Source of the DNA: Bacteroidales bacterium UBA1216 | Lineage (GTDB): Bacteria; Bacteroidota; Bacteroidia; Bacteroidales; Paludibacteraceae | Assembly (NCBI GenBank): GCA_002309255.1 | Contig: DBXI01000013.1 | Location: 2,989 to 63,729 of the forward strand | Direction of reading: 5' to 3' | Length of the DNA stretch: 60,741 bases | Shown: piece by piece, positions 6,693 to 15,771 of the stretch | How positions within the stretch are numbered: the stretch's first letter is position 1 | Layout: each line of letters opens with the position of its first letter | Notes under the pieces: model-generated | Database searches by the model: none | The model's input: the letters and a program-made list of their open reading frames with translations, nothing else | What the model was told of the DNA's origin: nothing | Made by a program: the position numbers and the translations under genes

Positions 6693-7202
6693 ATGATCAG
6701 GTCGGAAGAGATAGTACATATAGGAAAGATCCAGCGTACGCACGGCACGAGTGGCGAAATCCAATGCCGGATGCTCAACACGTTATGGGAGGACAATGAT
6801 GCGACGTTCATCCTGCTGAATGTGGATGAGATCTTTGTTCCGTTTCGCGTAACTGACTGGCGCACGAAGGGCAGCGAGGATGTGCTGCTGACGCTACAAG
6901 GTGTGGGCAGCGGGCAACAGGCAGCACGCCTTATCGGATGCGAGGCATATATGCTGCGCACCGATCTTCCGACAGATGCAGATGAGCCGCTTGATCTGGG
7001 TGCGCTGACCGGCTATGAGGTACATGATATCACGCACGGCAAGATCGGTACAATCACCATCGTTGATACCTCTACGCTGAACACCCTGGTGCAGTTGGAT
7101 AACGGGGCACTACTGCCGCTGCACGAGGATTTTGTGCTCGAAGTGGATACGGAAGAAAAAACACTCACCCTTCGCCTACCGGACGGCTTAATTGAAAGGT
7201 GA
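6693..7202 (+). CDS. rimM: Ribosome maturation factor RimM
   Basis: 169 residues from ATG 6693; an in-frame TTG at 6675 lies in the preceding repeat array and is less likely. RimM binds ribosomal protein S19 and helps mature the 30S head. The N-terminal beta-barrel begins VHIGKIQRTHGTSGEIQCRM, the typical G-x-I-x-x-x-H-G-x-x-G-E motif. The C-terminal PRC-barrel-like domain starts at GYEVHD and contains the family's PLHEDFV segment (usually P-x-x-x-x-x-V). Length is normal. In many bacteria rimM sits with trmD; here it is paired with a different SPOUT methyltransferase gene 38 nt downstream. Its last residues and TGA stop lie in a tandem repeat that reaches the next start codon. Confidence 0.95.
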   Translation: MIRSEEIVHIGKIQRTHGTSGEIQCRMLNTLWEDNDATFILLNVDEIFVPFRVTDWRTKGSEDVLLTLQGVGSGQQAARLIGCEAYMLRTDLPTDADEPLDLGALTGYEVHDITHGKIGTITIVDTSTLNTLVQLDNGALLPLHEDFVLEVDTEEKTLTLRLPDGLIER

Positions 7203-7239
7203 AATTGAAAGGTGAAGGGAGTTGAAAATTGAAAGGTGA
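7190..7239 (+). repeat. 13-bp tandem repeat between rimM and the TrmH-family gene
   Basis: AATTGAAAGGTGA occurs at 7190-7202, 7203-7215 and 7227-7239, the first two in perfect tandem and the third after an 11-nt variant (AGGGAGTTGAA). The TGA of the first unit is the rimM stop. The third unit abuts the ATG at 7240. Internally it is related to the AGTTGAA heptamer arrays. Confidence 0.85.
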
Positions 7240-7815
7240 ATGGCTGAAGGATTGAAGAAGACCATACAGGAGATGCATCGTTTGACGCCGGAGGCGTTTC
7301 GCGAAGCCGAGAAAGTGCCACTAATCGTGGTGCTGGATAACGTACGCAGTCAGCACAATGTGGGGGCTGTGTTCCGCACGGCGGATGCGTTCAGGATAGC
7401 AGGTCTGCGTCTGTGCGGGATCACATGCACTCCACCCAATGCCGAACTGCACAAGACAGCATTGGGTGCAGAACAGACGGTGGACTATAGCTACTACGAG
7501 CATACGACGGATGCCATCCGCGAACTGCATAAGCAGGGGTTCAAAGTGTATGCTATTGAGTTGGCACATGATGCGGTTACACTGGAGCAGGCTATAGACG
7601 CGCATCGTGATGATCAGCCCGTGGCGCTGGTGTTGGGACATGAGGTGTTCGGCATCGCGGACGAGGTGATGGCGCTGTGTGACGGATGTATCGAGTTGCA
7701 ACAGTACGGAACGAAGCATTCGCTGAACGTGAGCGTGACGGCAGGGATTGTGATGTACGCATGGGCGAGAGCCTTGCGAGCAGATGTGGCGCCCAACTAT
7801 GACGTAATGACGTAA
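7240..7815 (+). CDS. TrmH-family (SPOUT) RNA 2'-O-methyltransferase
   Basis: A 191-residue cytoplasmic enzyme of the SpoU/TrmH class, which uses S-adenosylmethionine to methylate ribose 2'-OH in tRNA or rRNA. All three SPOUT motifs are visible: LDNVRSQHNVGAVFRTADAF (about 28-47, with the catalytic Arg), ALVLGHEVFGI (about 128-138) and the knot segment IELQQYGTKHSLNVSVTAG (about 150-168). It has no N-terminal RNA-binding domain, like the short TrmL/TrmH-type members, so the target nucleotide cannot be named. Its C-terminus (YDVMT) and stop are made by an ATGACGTA octamer array, suggesting the original 3' end was altered by the repeat. Confidence 0.92.
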   Translation: MAEGLKKTIQEMHRLTPEAFREAEKVPLIVVLDNVRSQHNVGAVFRTADAFRIAGLRLCGITCTPPNAELHKTALGAEQTVDYSYYEHTTDAIRELHKQGFKVYAIELAHDAVTLEQAIDAHRDDQPVALVLGHEVFGIADEVMALCDGCIELQQYGTKHSLNVSVTAGIVMYAWARALRADVAPNYDVMT

Positions 7816-7830
7816 TGACGTGATGACGAT
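7799..7830 (+). repeat. ATGACGTR octamer array
   Basis: Four 8-bp units: ATGACGTA twice, ATGACGTG, ATGACGAT. The TrmH-family stop (7813-7815) lies inside it. The same octamer occurs three times at 29547-29570, also next to a gene end. It creates spurious in-frame ATGs upstream of the U32 gene. Confidence 0.85.
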
Positions 7831-7870
7831 ATTACGAGGGGCGCAAAAGAACAAAAGAAAAAGACTAAAC

Positions 7871-9652
7871 ATGGAGTTACTTGCACCGGCAAAGAATATA
7901 GACGTAGCGCTTGCGGCGATAAAGGCGGGCGCGGATGCTGTGTATATAGGTGCTCCGAAGTTCGGTGCGCGTCAGGCAGCAGGTAACAGCATAGAGGATA
8001 TACGTCAGTTGGTGGAACTGTCGCAGCGCTTTGATGTAAAGGTGCTGGTGACGGTTAACACGCTGATGGACGATGCTGAGCGTCGTGAAGCGGCAAGGAT
8101 GGCTTGGGAGCTGTATGAGGCGGGCGTGTATGCGCTGATCGTACAAGACCTGCGTCTGCTGCGTGAAGATCTGCCCCCCATTAGGTTGCATGCTTCCACG
8201 CAGTGCGACAATCGCACGCCGGAGCAGGTTGTTGAGTTGCAGCGCATGGGGTTCAGTCGGGCTGTGCTGGCACGCGAACTGACGATCGATGAGATACGTG
8301 CCATCCGTCAGGCGACGTTAGCTGACCGGCAGGAGCGACCAATCGAGTTGGAGGTGTTCGTGCACGGAGCAGTATGCGTGTGCTACTCGGGACGCTGCTT
8401 TATGTCCGAACGGCTCATGGAACGCAGCGCGAACCGTGGAGCGTGTGCACAGATGTGCCGTATGGCATACGATGTGCTTGACAGCCAAGGCCGCGAACTG
8501 CGCGATACACAGGGTAGACCAATGCACCAGAGGTACGTATTGTCGCTCAAAGACATGAACCGCGCAGCCTACCTCAAAGAGCTGCAGGAAGCAGGTGTGA
8601 GCACGCTGAAGATAGAAGGACGCCTGAAAGATGCTGACTACGTGACGAATGTCACAGCATATTACAGGCAGAAACTGGATGGGTTGGACGGTGCAAAGAC
8701 CGCTGCGCTGAAAGAGCAAAGACAAAAGACGATTATTTATTCGTTCGAACCTAATCCGGCAAAGACCTTCCACCGTGGCAGTTCGCCGTACTTCCTGCAC
8801 GGCAGGACAAGCGAACTGGCCAACTGGGATACGCCTAAGTCAACGGGCGAGCAGATCGGTATTGTTACCGGCAGCCGTGATAGGTCGATACACGTGCAGT
8901 TACTGCCGGACGTAACGCTACATAACGGCGATGGTTTGTGCTATGGTGATCAGGGTTTTCAGGTGAACAGCGTGACGCAGTTGGCCGGTGCTTCGGTGGG
9001 CATCAATACGTTTAGAAAGGTGACTATCCCCGCCGGAACGATGCTATATAGGAACATAGATACCGCTTTCCTGAAGCAGTTACATGCCGATCGGCGCATA
9101 CCGGTGGTGATGACACTGGGTGTGACGGATGAGGGGTTCAGTCTGAAGATGAGCAGCCTACCCTTTGCGAGCCGTTCGTGGAGCGTGGAGCGGAGCGTTA
9201 TGCATCCACATACACCGGCTACGCAGGGCGAACAAGCCAAGCAAACGCAGCGCGCGCAACTGATGAAGTTAGGCGACAGCGATTTTGTAGCGCAGGAGGT
9301 GAACGTACCGGACGAGGCATACTTCATACCCATAAGTGCGCTCAACGCCTGGCGGCGAGAGGTGGCAGAGGTGGCTTTAGTCGAAAGTCAAAAGTTGAAA
9401 GTCGAAAGCCGAATTACCTCGTTGAAAATTGAAGGCAACGATCAGATACCAAGCTACAACTTTGAGGATGAGCCGCTGATGCGATGCAAGTACTGCATCC
9501 TGCATGAGATGGGACACTGCCGCAAGCAAGGCGCACGTCTGACGCCGGAGGATGAGCCGCGCTACTTGCGCCTGAGCAACGGCACGATAGTTGAACTGCA
9601 GTTTGACTGCAAACGATGCGAAATGACTATACATGAAAAGGATAGAGGTTAG
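7871..9652 (+). CDS. Peptidase U32-family protein (RNA hydroxylation type)
   Basis: 593 residues from ATG 7871 (MELLAPAKN, the family's standard start); an earlier ATG at 7823 lies in the octamer array. U32 proteins such as TrhP and RlhA were named peptidases but are now linked to prephenate-dependent hydroxylation of tRNA or 23S rRNA. Visible are the TIM-barrel start (AGADAVYIGAPKFGARQAAG), HASTQCDNRTPEQV, the Cys-rich signature CVCYSGRCFMSERLMERSAN followed by GACAQMCR, and IEGRLKDADYV. A C-terminal Cys set, CKYC...GHCRKQ and CKRCEM (last 55 residues), may bind metal. The segment encoded by 9379-9406 (residues about 504-513) is a 7-bp tandem repeat in frame. The exact RNA target is not determined. 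Confidence 0.9.
   Translation: MELLAPAKNIDVALAAIKAGADAVYIGAPKFGARQAAGNSIEDIRQLVELSQRFDVKVLVTVNTLMDDAERREAARMAWELYEAGVYALIVQDLRLLREDLPPIRLHASTQCDNRTPEQVVELQRMGFSRAVLARELTIDEIRAIRQATLADRQERPIELEVFVHGAVCVCYSGRCFMSERLMERSANRGACAQMCRMAYDVLDSQGRELRDTQGRPMHQRYVLSLKDMNRAAYLKELQEAGVSTLKIEGRLKDADYVTNVTAYYRQKLDGLDGAKTAALKEQRQKTIIYSFEPNPAKTFHRGSSPYFLHGRTSELANWDTPKSTGEQIGIVTGSRDRSIHVQLLPDVTLHNGDGLCYGDQGFQVNSVTQLAGASVGINTFRKVTIPAGTMLYRNIDTAFLKQLHADRRIPVVMTLGVTDEGFSLKMSSLPFASRSWSVERSVMHPHTPATQGEQAKQTQRAQLMKLGDSDFVAQEVNVPDEAYFIPISALNAWRREVAEVALVESQKLKVESRITSLKIEGNDQIPSYNFEDEPLMRCKYCILHEMGHCRKQGARLTPEDEPRYLRLSNGTIVELQFDCKRCEMTIHEKDRG
9379..9406 (+). repeat. Heptamer array inside the U32 coding region
   Basis: Four 7-bp units, AGTCGAA / AGTCAAA / AGTTGAA / AGTCGAA, translated as part of VESQKLKVESR. 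A related short piece (TTGAAAATTGAA) follows at 9422. The reading frame stays open. The unit matches the intergenic arrays of this window. Confidence 0.85.
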
Positions 9653-9679
9653 AAGTTTGAGGTTAGAAATTAGAATAAG
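9645..9679 (+). repeat. Heptamer array over the U32 stop codon
   Basis: Five 7-bp units: GAGGTTA, GAAGTTT, GAGGTTA, GAAATTA, GAATAAG. The stop TAG is at 9650-9652, across the first unit boundary. Confidence 0.75.
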
Positions 9680-9692
9680 ATAAATATCAAAT

Positions 9693-12380
9693 ATGCGTAA
9701 ATACATATATATATTCGTAACGTTGCTGCTGATGTCATTTCATGCAGCCGTAGCGCAAACGAACCAACGTCCGCAGATCTGGGACTTCGGTGCAGTGAGT
9801 TTTGATCGCACCCGCTACGAGAACATGCTGACCACCGGCGAGATCAACAGCTGGATGCCGGCAGCTATCCCGGGTGCGCGTAACACGTATATCTCCGACT
9901 TCTTAGGGTCAAAGAACGTGAACCTCTCGTTCAACGGTCACAGCGGTCGTACGCATCGTATCCGCACATCGAACACGCGTCTCTCACGATTCGATGAGGC
10001 AGAGCTGCACGACAAGGCACATGGCGCCACCTTCACCGGGATGTTAATGTCCGACCTGCATGCTGATCCGGAGGTATATATCGAGCAGGTGTTCTACGAG
10101 GGCGACATCGTTGAGTATGCCGTTGCATCGACGGGCGTGCCGGCTACCTACCGGCTGATGTCGGATGATCAGCAGTTCATGCAGACGCGCAAGATCAGCG
10201 GTCAGGGGGCAGAGGTCATCTGGTTCACTATACCGCGTGAGGGGCACTATCGTCTGGCTTGCCTGGACGACAAGTTGACCCTGGCACGTATCATCCGCTA
10301 TCCTGCTGAATGGGGTGAGCTGTACTTCACCGGCACACTGCCTAAGGCTTGTTCGCTGATGATCGTGAACAAGGAGAACGGTGCAGAGCATGTGCTGAAT
10401 ATCGGTGAGCAGAGTCTGCGACTGCCATTGGGGTACGTATATAGCATTGAACTGAAGGGTGACCCGACCAAGATGCTGGTGAATGCTGACTCGGTGAACT
10501 TCCAGCATGCGGGGCAGACCTACCCGATCAAGACGCGCAACATTGAACTCAATGAGTTCCGCGGCAAGATCATCGGTCTGCCGGACAGTGAACTGCGCAA
10601 GCTGTCGCTGACTCTGACGCCCAAGTACCCGACTACGTTCCGTGCATTCTACGAGCTGAATGGCAACCGATACACGATCTATACAGAGCCGAACAACCAG
10701 TACAAGGTTCGTCCGGTGGGTGTGAACGATTATGTGATGGATACGGTAGCCGCCATCACCAATCTGAATCAGTTGGTGTTCACCAAGCGCCCTGTTTATC
10801 CGGTGACTATTCAGTCGCAGATAGACCTGAGCAATGCAACCCTACAGTTCACCAACACGAAGGAGCCCGGCTACGTCTATTCGTTCGTAGGCACCGAGGA
10901 TATAGCCTTGCGTTCCGGTTCGTACTCGATAGCTGTGTTGGGTTTGGACAGCTTCAGCATGCAGCGTACGTCGCTGCTCAATGTGCGTCGTGATCCGGTC
11001 AGCAAGCGTCTGGATTTCCGTCGCGAGCTGAGTGCCAACGATTCGCTACCGTACACGGATACGCTGCGCGTGGGTGCACAACGGCAGTACACTACTATCC
11101 GTCAGGCGCTGCGTGCAGTGAATCGCATGCGCCGCGATGCTAAGACCCAGCATGTGACCATAGCTATCGATCCCGGGCAGTACGACGAGATGCTTCGCAT
11201 CCGCGAGCCAAACATCTCGCTGGTGAATGGTGCCAAGCTGCCGTCAGTGAGCATCAGCAACGGAGGATTGGATATCAATAATCAGGCTGTTCGCATCACG
11301 GGCTACTACGGCGGGGAGTACAACTACTACTCGATGACCGAGAACTTCACGCAATCCGAGCGCGCGCTACGCGTTAATAAGGAGAATAAGGCGCTGGCTG
11401 TGAAGAACCCCGGCGGACGAGAGGTTTACTACAACGCAGCTGTCATCATCTCGGCGGAGGATGTGACGCTGGAGAACTTGATCATTGAAAATTCTTTCAA
11501 CCGGTATATTAGCCGTCTGGAGTCTCGCGACATGATCGTGCCGCAGTACAAAGAGACCCCGGTGCGTCCTACACTGTTCCAATCTATGGAAGTACAAGAT
11601 ATGAAGTATCGTCGTCCGGCAGCAGCACTGGCCATAGCCGGCATGAGCGACCGCATCCGTGTGATGGGCTGTCGCCTGATCGGTGTGGAGAACACCCTGT
11701 ACGGCGATGCGGGCTGCCGACTGCTGGTGCAGAACAGTCACATCATGGGTAGCCATTGCATCATCACCGGAGGAATGACGCTGATCTGCTACCGTTCGAC
11801 CATTGAGGTGATGCAGGGAAGCCAGACGGATTATATCACTGCGGCACGCACGCAGGTGGGTTTGCGCGGATTCCTGTTCTACCAGTGCTTCTTCCGTTCG
11901 GCTGAGCCTAAGACGGAGATGACAAGCGAGCAGTATGCTGACACGTGCGCCATCGTTAAGCGCAAAGACCACTACGGCGAGGTGGTGTTTGTGGGTGCGC
12001 AGTTCGATATGTCTCTTAAGCCAATGGAAAAAGATGCGTCGCTCAGTTATGTGCCTGATGATCCGATTTTCAGCAGTTTTCCTATAGCCCCTTACGCCTA
12101 TACGCGCGGTACGGATGGTTGGAACCCGACTAACTCGCCGGACGGTGAGCTGGATCTGGGGATAGTGGATCTGAAGTTAGGCATGCATATTGAGCCCGGT
12201 TCGCTGACCATGCACCATATAGCGCAGCCCACCACGATGCGCGTGATCACACCGGATGGATCGTCGTTCATCGACCAACTGCTGACCGGCACTCAGACTT
12301 TCCAGATGCCTAAAGGTGTGTACTGGCTGATCTTTGAGAACAATATAGGCAAGCAATCGAAGAAGATAGAGATCCCCTGA
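9693..12380 (+). CDS. Secreted pectinesterase-fold protein, probably catalytically inactive
   Basis: 895 residues with a signal peptide ending near residue 21 (FHAAVAQ). The first 450 residues are beta-rich and unassigned. From about 464 (YTTIRQALRAVN, then TIAIDPGQYDEML) the sequence follows the beta-helix of CE8 pectin methylesterases. The catalytic positions do not match: the family's QAVAL reads AAALA (about 644), QDTL reads ENTL (about 666), and DFIFG reads CIITG (about 690). Both catalytic Asp residues and the oxyanion Gln are missing, so esterase activity is unlikely; carbohydrate binding or a structural role is more plausible. The last 60 residues (GVYWLIF...QSKKIEI) resemble a type IX secretion C-terminal domain, which would place it on the surface; this is tentative. 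Only 4 nt separate it from mfd. Confidence 0.78.
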   Translation: MRKYIYIFVTLLLMSFHAAVAQTNQRPQIWDFGAVSFDRTRYENMLTTGEINSWMPAAIPGARNTYISDFLGSKNVNLSFNGHSGRTHRIRTSNTRLSRFDEAELHDKAHGATFTGMLMSDLHADPEVYIEQVFYEGDIVEYAVASTGVPATYRLMSDDQQFMQTRKISGQGAEVIWFTIPREGHYRLACLDDKLTLARIIRYPAEWGELYFTGTLPKACSLMIVNKENGAEHVLNIGEQSLRLPLGYVYSIELKGDPTKMLVNADSVNFQHAGQTYPIKTRNIELNEFRGKIIGLPDSELRKLSLTLTPKYPTTFRAFYELNGNRYTIYTEPNNQYKVRPVGVNDYVMDTVAAITNLNQLVFTKRPVYPVTIQSQIDLSNATLQFTNTKEPGYVYSFVGTEDIALRSGSYSIAVLGLDSFSMQRTSLLNVRRDPVSKRLDFRRELSANDSLPYTDTLRVGAQRQYTTIRQALRAVNRMRRDAKTQHVTIAIDPGQYDEMLRIREPNISLVNGAKLPSVSISNGGLDINNQAVRITGYYGGEYNYYSMTENFTQSERALRVNKENKALAVKNPGGREVYYNAAVIISAEDVTLENLIIENSFNRYISRLESRDMIVPQYKETPVRPTLFQSMEVQDMKYRRPAAALAIAGMSDRIRVMGCRLIGVENTLYGDAGCRLLVQNSHIMGSHCIITGGMTLICYRSTIEVMQGSQTDYITAARTQVGLRGFLFYQCFFRSAEPKTEMTSEQYADTCAIVKRKDHYGEVVFVGAQFDMSLKPMEKDASLSYVPDDPIFSSFPIAPYAYTRGTDGWNPTNSPDGELDLGIVDLKLGMHIEPGSLTMHHIAQPTTMRVITPDGSSFIDQLLTGTQTFQMPKGVYWLIFENNIGKQSKKIEIP

Positions 12381-12384
12381 TACG

Positions 12385-15300
12385 ATGACGATCGACGCAC
12401 TACGGCAAACCCTGATAGAGGGGCACAGTGAGATTGCAGCCATAGCAGATCAGTTGCGCAAGCGCTCCGCCGGCCATCTGCTGCTCACAGGCCTGCACGC
12501 AAGTATGCGTGCTGTCGTGTTGTCCGCGCTGCGCGAGCAGGATGACCGCCGACAGGTGCATTTTGTGGTGTGCGACAATGCAGATGAGGCGCAGTACTTG
12601 TATGCTGACCTGCGCGCCTTGGATGGTGATGTGGCTGAGAGCACTCTACTATTCTTCCCTCACTCTCAGCGCCGACGTCAGCAGACGATCGACGAGTCGA
12701 TGGCTATCCAGCGCACGCAGGCACTGAATGCACTGGTGCAAGCATCACGGCGGCTGACGATCATCACCTACCCCGAGGCACTGAACGAACAGTGCTCCGC
12801 ACCGGATGTGCTCAGACAAAGCAGCATCAGTCTGCATACCGGCGAACAGATCACCATTGCCACACTCACGCAACGGATGATCGATCTGGGGTTCGTGCGC
12901 GTGGACTTTGTGTATGAGCCCGGGCAGTTCGCCATACGCGGAGGTATAGTGGATATCTACAGTTATGCATCCGATAATCCGTTCCGATTGGACTTCTTCG
13001 GCGATGAGATCGACAGTATCCGAACCTTTGATATCGAAACGCAACTGTCCGACAAACGAGTGAATGAGATAGCTATTGTACGGATGCAGGAGACCGAGGC
13101 GATGGTGACCATGACGGCTTATCTGCCCGAGCATACCTTGTATATAGGAAATAATATCCACCTCACTCCGCTACATACCGCGCTGGAGGTAGCAGCACCC
13201 TGGAGCGAAACGATTGAGATTGGCATCAAGAGCTCGTTCGACAGCTACACACGCATCGCGTTCGACACCCTGCCGCAACCCTTGTTCCACAAGCAGTTCG
13301 AGATGCTGATGCAGGACATCTTGGACAAGCAGCAACTGGGCTACGTGGTATATATCCTATCGGACTACAAGAAGCAGACCGACCGTTTGTCAGCCATCAT
13401 GGCTTCACTGCCCACGAGCAGCGACGAGACACTGGCAGATATCAATTCGCGGTCTGCACTGTTCACCCCCGTGGATCACGCGCTGCACAGCGGTTGGATC
13501 GACCATGCGCGTAAGATTGCCTGTTACACCGATCATCAGATCTTTGAGCGCTATCATCGTGTTACACTCACATCGGATAACGCACGCCGCGGCAAGGCGC
13601 TGATCACCCTGAAGGAGATCAACCAGCTGCAGGTTGGCGACTACGTGGTGCACTCCGACCACGGCATCGGCAAGTTCGGCGGGCTTGTCACCACCGGCGT
13701 CAACGGCAAGCCGCAGGAGATGATCAAGCTCATCTACCGCGACGGCGATACGATCTTCGTTAGCATACATAACCTGCACCGCATCAGCAAGTACAAGGGC
13801 AAGGAGGGCAGTCTGCCTACCGTGTCGCGCGTGGGATCGGGTGCCTGGGAGCGACTGAAGGAGCGTACCAAGGACAAGGTGAAGGAGATAGCCCGCGACC
13901 TGATTCGTCTGTATGCTACGCGCAAGCAGCAGCAAGGCTTCGCCTATACGCCTGACGGATACATGCAGCATGAGCTGGAGGCATCGTTCATCTACGAGGA
14001 TACGCCCGATCAGGCCAAAGCCACACTGGATGTCAAGCACGATCTGGAGAGCCCGCAACCGATGGACAGACTAATATGCGGTGATGTTGGTTTCGGCAAG
14101 ACGGAGATAGCCATGCGTGCAGCCTTCAAGGTGGCAACGGATGGCAAGCAGGTAGCCGTACTGGTGCCGACCACGGTGCTCGCGCTGCAGCACTACACGA
14201 CATTCAAGGAGCGGTTTCAGAACTTCCCTGTTAAGGTCGAGTACCTGAGTCGCGCCAAAACACCCAAGGAGGTCAAGGAGATTCTGGAGCAACTGGCTGC
14301 AGGCAAGATAGATATACTGATCGGTACACACAAGCTGATCGGCAAGTCGGTCAAGTGGCACGATCTGGGGCTACTGATTATCGACGAGGAGCAGAAGTTC
14401 GGCGTATCGGTGAAGGAGAAACTGAAGAGTCTGCGCACGAACATCGACGTACTGACGCTGACCGCCACCCCTATCCCGCGTACCTTGCAGTTCTCGCTGT
14501 TAGGAGCCCGCGACCTGAGCGTGATCACCACTCCGCCGCCGAACCGCTTCCCCGTGATCACGGAGAACATCAGTCTTGACGACGAGGATATCATCAAGGA
14601 GGCTATCGACATCGAGATGGCAAGAAACGGGCAGGTGTTCGTTGTATGCAACCGCATCGAGATGCTGGAGCGCATTGAGCACCGACTGCATCGATTGTGT
14701 CCTGAGGCGCGCATGATCATTGCCCACGGACAGATGCCTGCCGACGAGGTGGCACAACGGCTGGAGGACTTCATCAATTACGACTACGACATACTCATCT
14801 CCACCACCATCATCGAGAGCGGTATAGATATCCCGAACGTAAACACGATGTTCATCTTCTCAGCGCAGCACTACGGTTTGGCCGATCTGCATCAGCTGCG
14901 CGGTCGTGTGGGACGCAGCAACAGAAAGGCATACTGCTACCTGATCACCCCTGAGCGCGAGCTGCTCACGCCAGATGCACGCCGACGGATTGATGCTATC
15001 ACCACCTTTGCGGAGTTGGGGTCTGGCTTCCACCTGGCGATGCAGGATCTGGATATCCGCGGTGCGGGAAACATGCTCGGTGCCGAGCAGTCGGGCTTCA
15101 TTGCCGACTTAGGCTACGAGACCTACCAACGCATTTTGAACGAGGCCGTGGAGGAACTCAAGCAGGAAGAAGGACTGATCACCGATACGACGGCTGAGGA
15201 AGAAGAATCTTCAAATCTTGAAATCTTAAAATCTTCCAATAGCCCACGCAAGTGGGTGAGCGATGCGCAGTTCGAGTGTGACCTGCAGGTGAACTTTCCG

Positions 15301-15771
15301 CCGGACTATATCGAGAATATCAGCGAGCGTATCACGCTCTACCGCGAGCTGGATTCTCTGCGCGACGAGCAAGAGCTGCTGGCGTATGAGAAGCGATTGA
15401 TTGACCGCTTTGGTGCACTGCCTGAGCAGGCACAGGAGTTACTGAATGTGGTGCGTCTGAGGTGGATCTGCTGCCGTCTTGGCATTGATAAGATCCTACT
15501 CAAAGGCGAGCGCATGGCGCTCTACTTGCCACAGAATAACGATGCTTATTATCAAAGTAGCGCATTCGCACATCTCATACAATACGCAGTAAGTCGTCCG
15601 CAGCGCTGTCAGTTCCATGACGAACCGGTACAGACGAAGGGGCTGACTGAGGCTGAGCTGAAGACTGTTCCGCACAAGCGGTATATAACTATACAGAACG
15701 TAAAAACAATCTCCGGAGCGATCCATCTGCTGTCCATCGTGGAGCATCCGGAACAATCCGATGAGGCATGA
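12385..15771 (+). CDS. mfd: Transcription-repair coupling factor Mfd
   Basis: 1128 residues. Mfd removes RNA polymerase stalled at DNA lesions and recruits UvrA. The order of parts is normal: UvrB-like N-terminus (YEPGQFAIRGGIVDIYSY, about 178-195), polymerase-interaction domain with VHSDHGIGKFGGL (about 425), and SF2 translocase with GDVGFGKTE (566-574), DEEQ (about 667), TATPIPRTLQ and RGRVGRSNRKAYCYL. The C-terminal TRCF domain follows, near 970-1100. Between translocase and TRCF domain, residues about 941-953 (ESSNLEILKSSNS) come from a perfect-period 8-bp DNA repeat, in a region that is a variable linker in the family. The last 4 nt overlap kdsB (ATGA). Confidence 0.98.
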   Translation: MTIDALRQTLIEGHSEIAAIADQLRKRSAGHLLLTGLHASMRAVVLSALREQDDRRQVHFVVCDNADEAQYLYADLRALDGDVAESTLLFFPHSQRRRQQTIDESMAIQRTQALNALVQASRRLTIITYPEALNEQCSAPDVLRQSSISLHTGEQITIATLTQRMIDLGFVRVDFVYEPGQFAIRGGIVDIYSYASDNPFRLDFFGDEIDSIRTFDIETQLSDKRVNEIAIVRMQETEAMVTMTAYLPEHTLYIGNNIHLTPLHTALEVAAPWSETIEIGIKSSFDSYTRIAFDTLPQPLFHKQFEMLMQDILDKQQLGYVVYILSDYKKQTDRLSAIMASLPTSSDETLADINSRSALFTPVDHALHSGWIDHARKIACYTDHQIFERYHRVTLTSDNARRGKALITLKEINQLQVGDYVVHSDHGIGKFGGLVTTGVNGKPQEMIKLIYRDGDTIFVSIHNLHRISKYKGKEGSLPTVSRVGSGAWERLKERTKDKVKEIARDLIRLYATRKQQQGFAYTPDGYMQHELEASFIYEDTPDQAKATLDVKHDLESPQPMDRLICGDVGFGKTEIAMRAAFKVATDGKQVAVLVPTTVLALQHYTTFKERFQNFPVKVEYLSRAKTPKEVKEILEQLAAGKIDILIGTHKLIGKSVKWHDLGLLIIDEEQKFGVSVKEKLKSLRTNIDVLTLTATPIPRTLQFSLLGARDLSVITTPPPNRFPVITENISLDDEDIIKEAIDIEMARNGQVFVVCNRIEMLERIEHRLHRLCPEARMIIAHGQMPADEVAQRLEDFINYDYDILISTTIIESGIDIPNVNTMFIFSAQHYGLADLHQLRGRVGRSNRKAYCYLITPERELLTPDARRRIDAITTFAELGSGFHLAMQDLDIRGAGNMLGAEQSGFIADLGYETYQRILNEAVEELKQEEGLITDTTAEEEESSNLEILKSSNSPRKWVSDAQFECDLQVNFPPDYIENISERITLYRELDSLRDEQELLAYEKRLIDRFGALPEQAQELLNVVRLRWICCRLGIDKILLKGERMALYLPQNNDAYYQSSAFAHLIQYAVSRPQRCQFHDEPVQTKGLTEAELKTVPHKRYITIQNVKTISGAIHLLSIVEHPEQSDEA
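15207..15238 (+). repeat. Octamer array inside mfd
   Basis: Four 8-bp units: ATCTTCAA, ATCTTGAA, ATCTTAAA, ATCTTCCA. It is in frame, in the linker before the TRCF domain. The same octamer family occurs in the opposite direction at 39293-39324, over the meaB stop. Confidence 0.88.

Noticed and set aside
7820..7870. Longer U32 start
   Set aside because: The upstream codons lie in the octamer array, and the family begins at MELLAPA.
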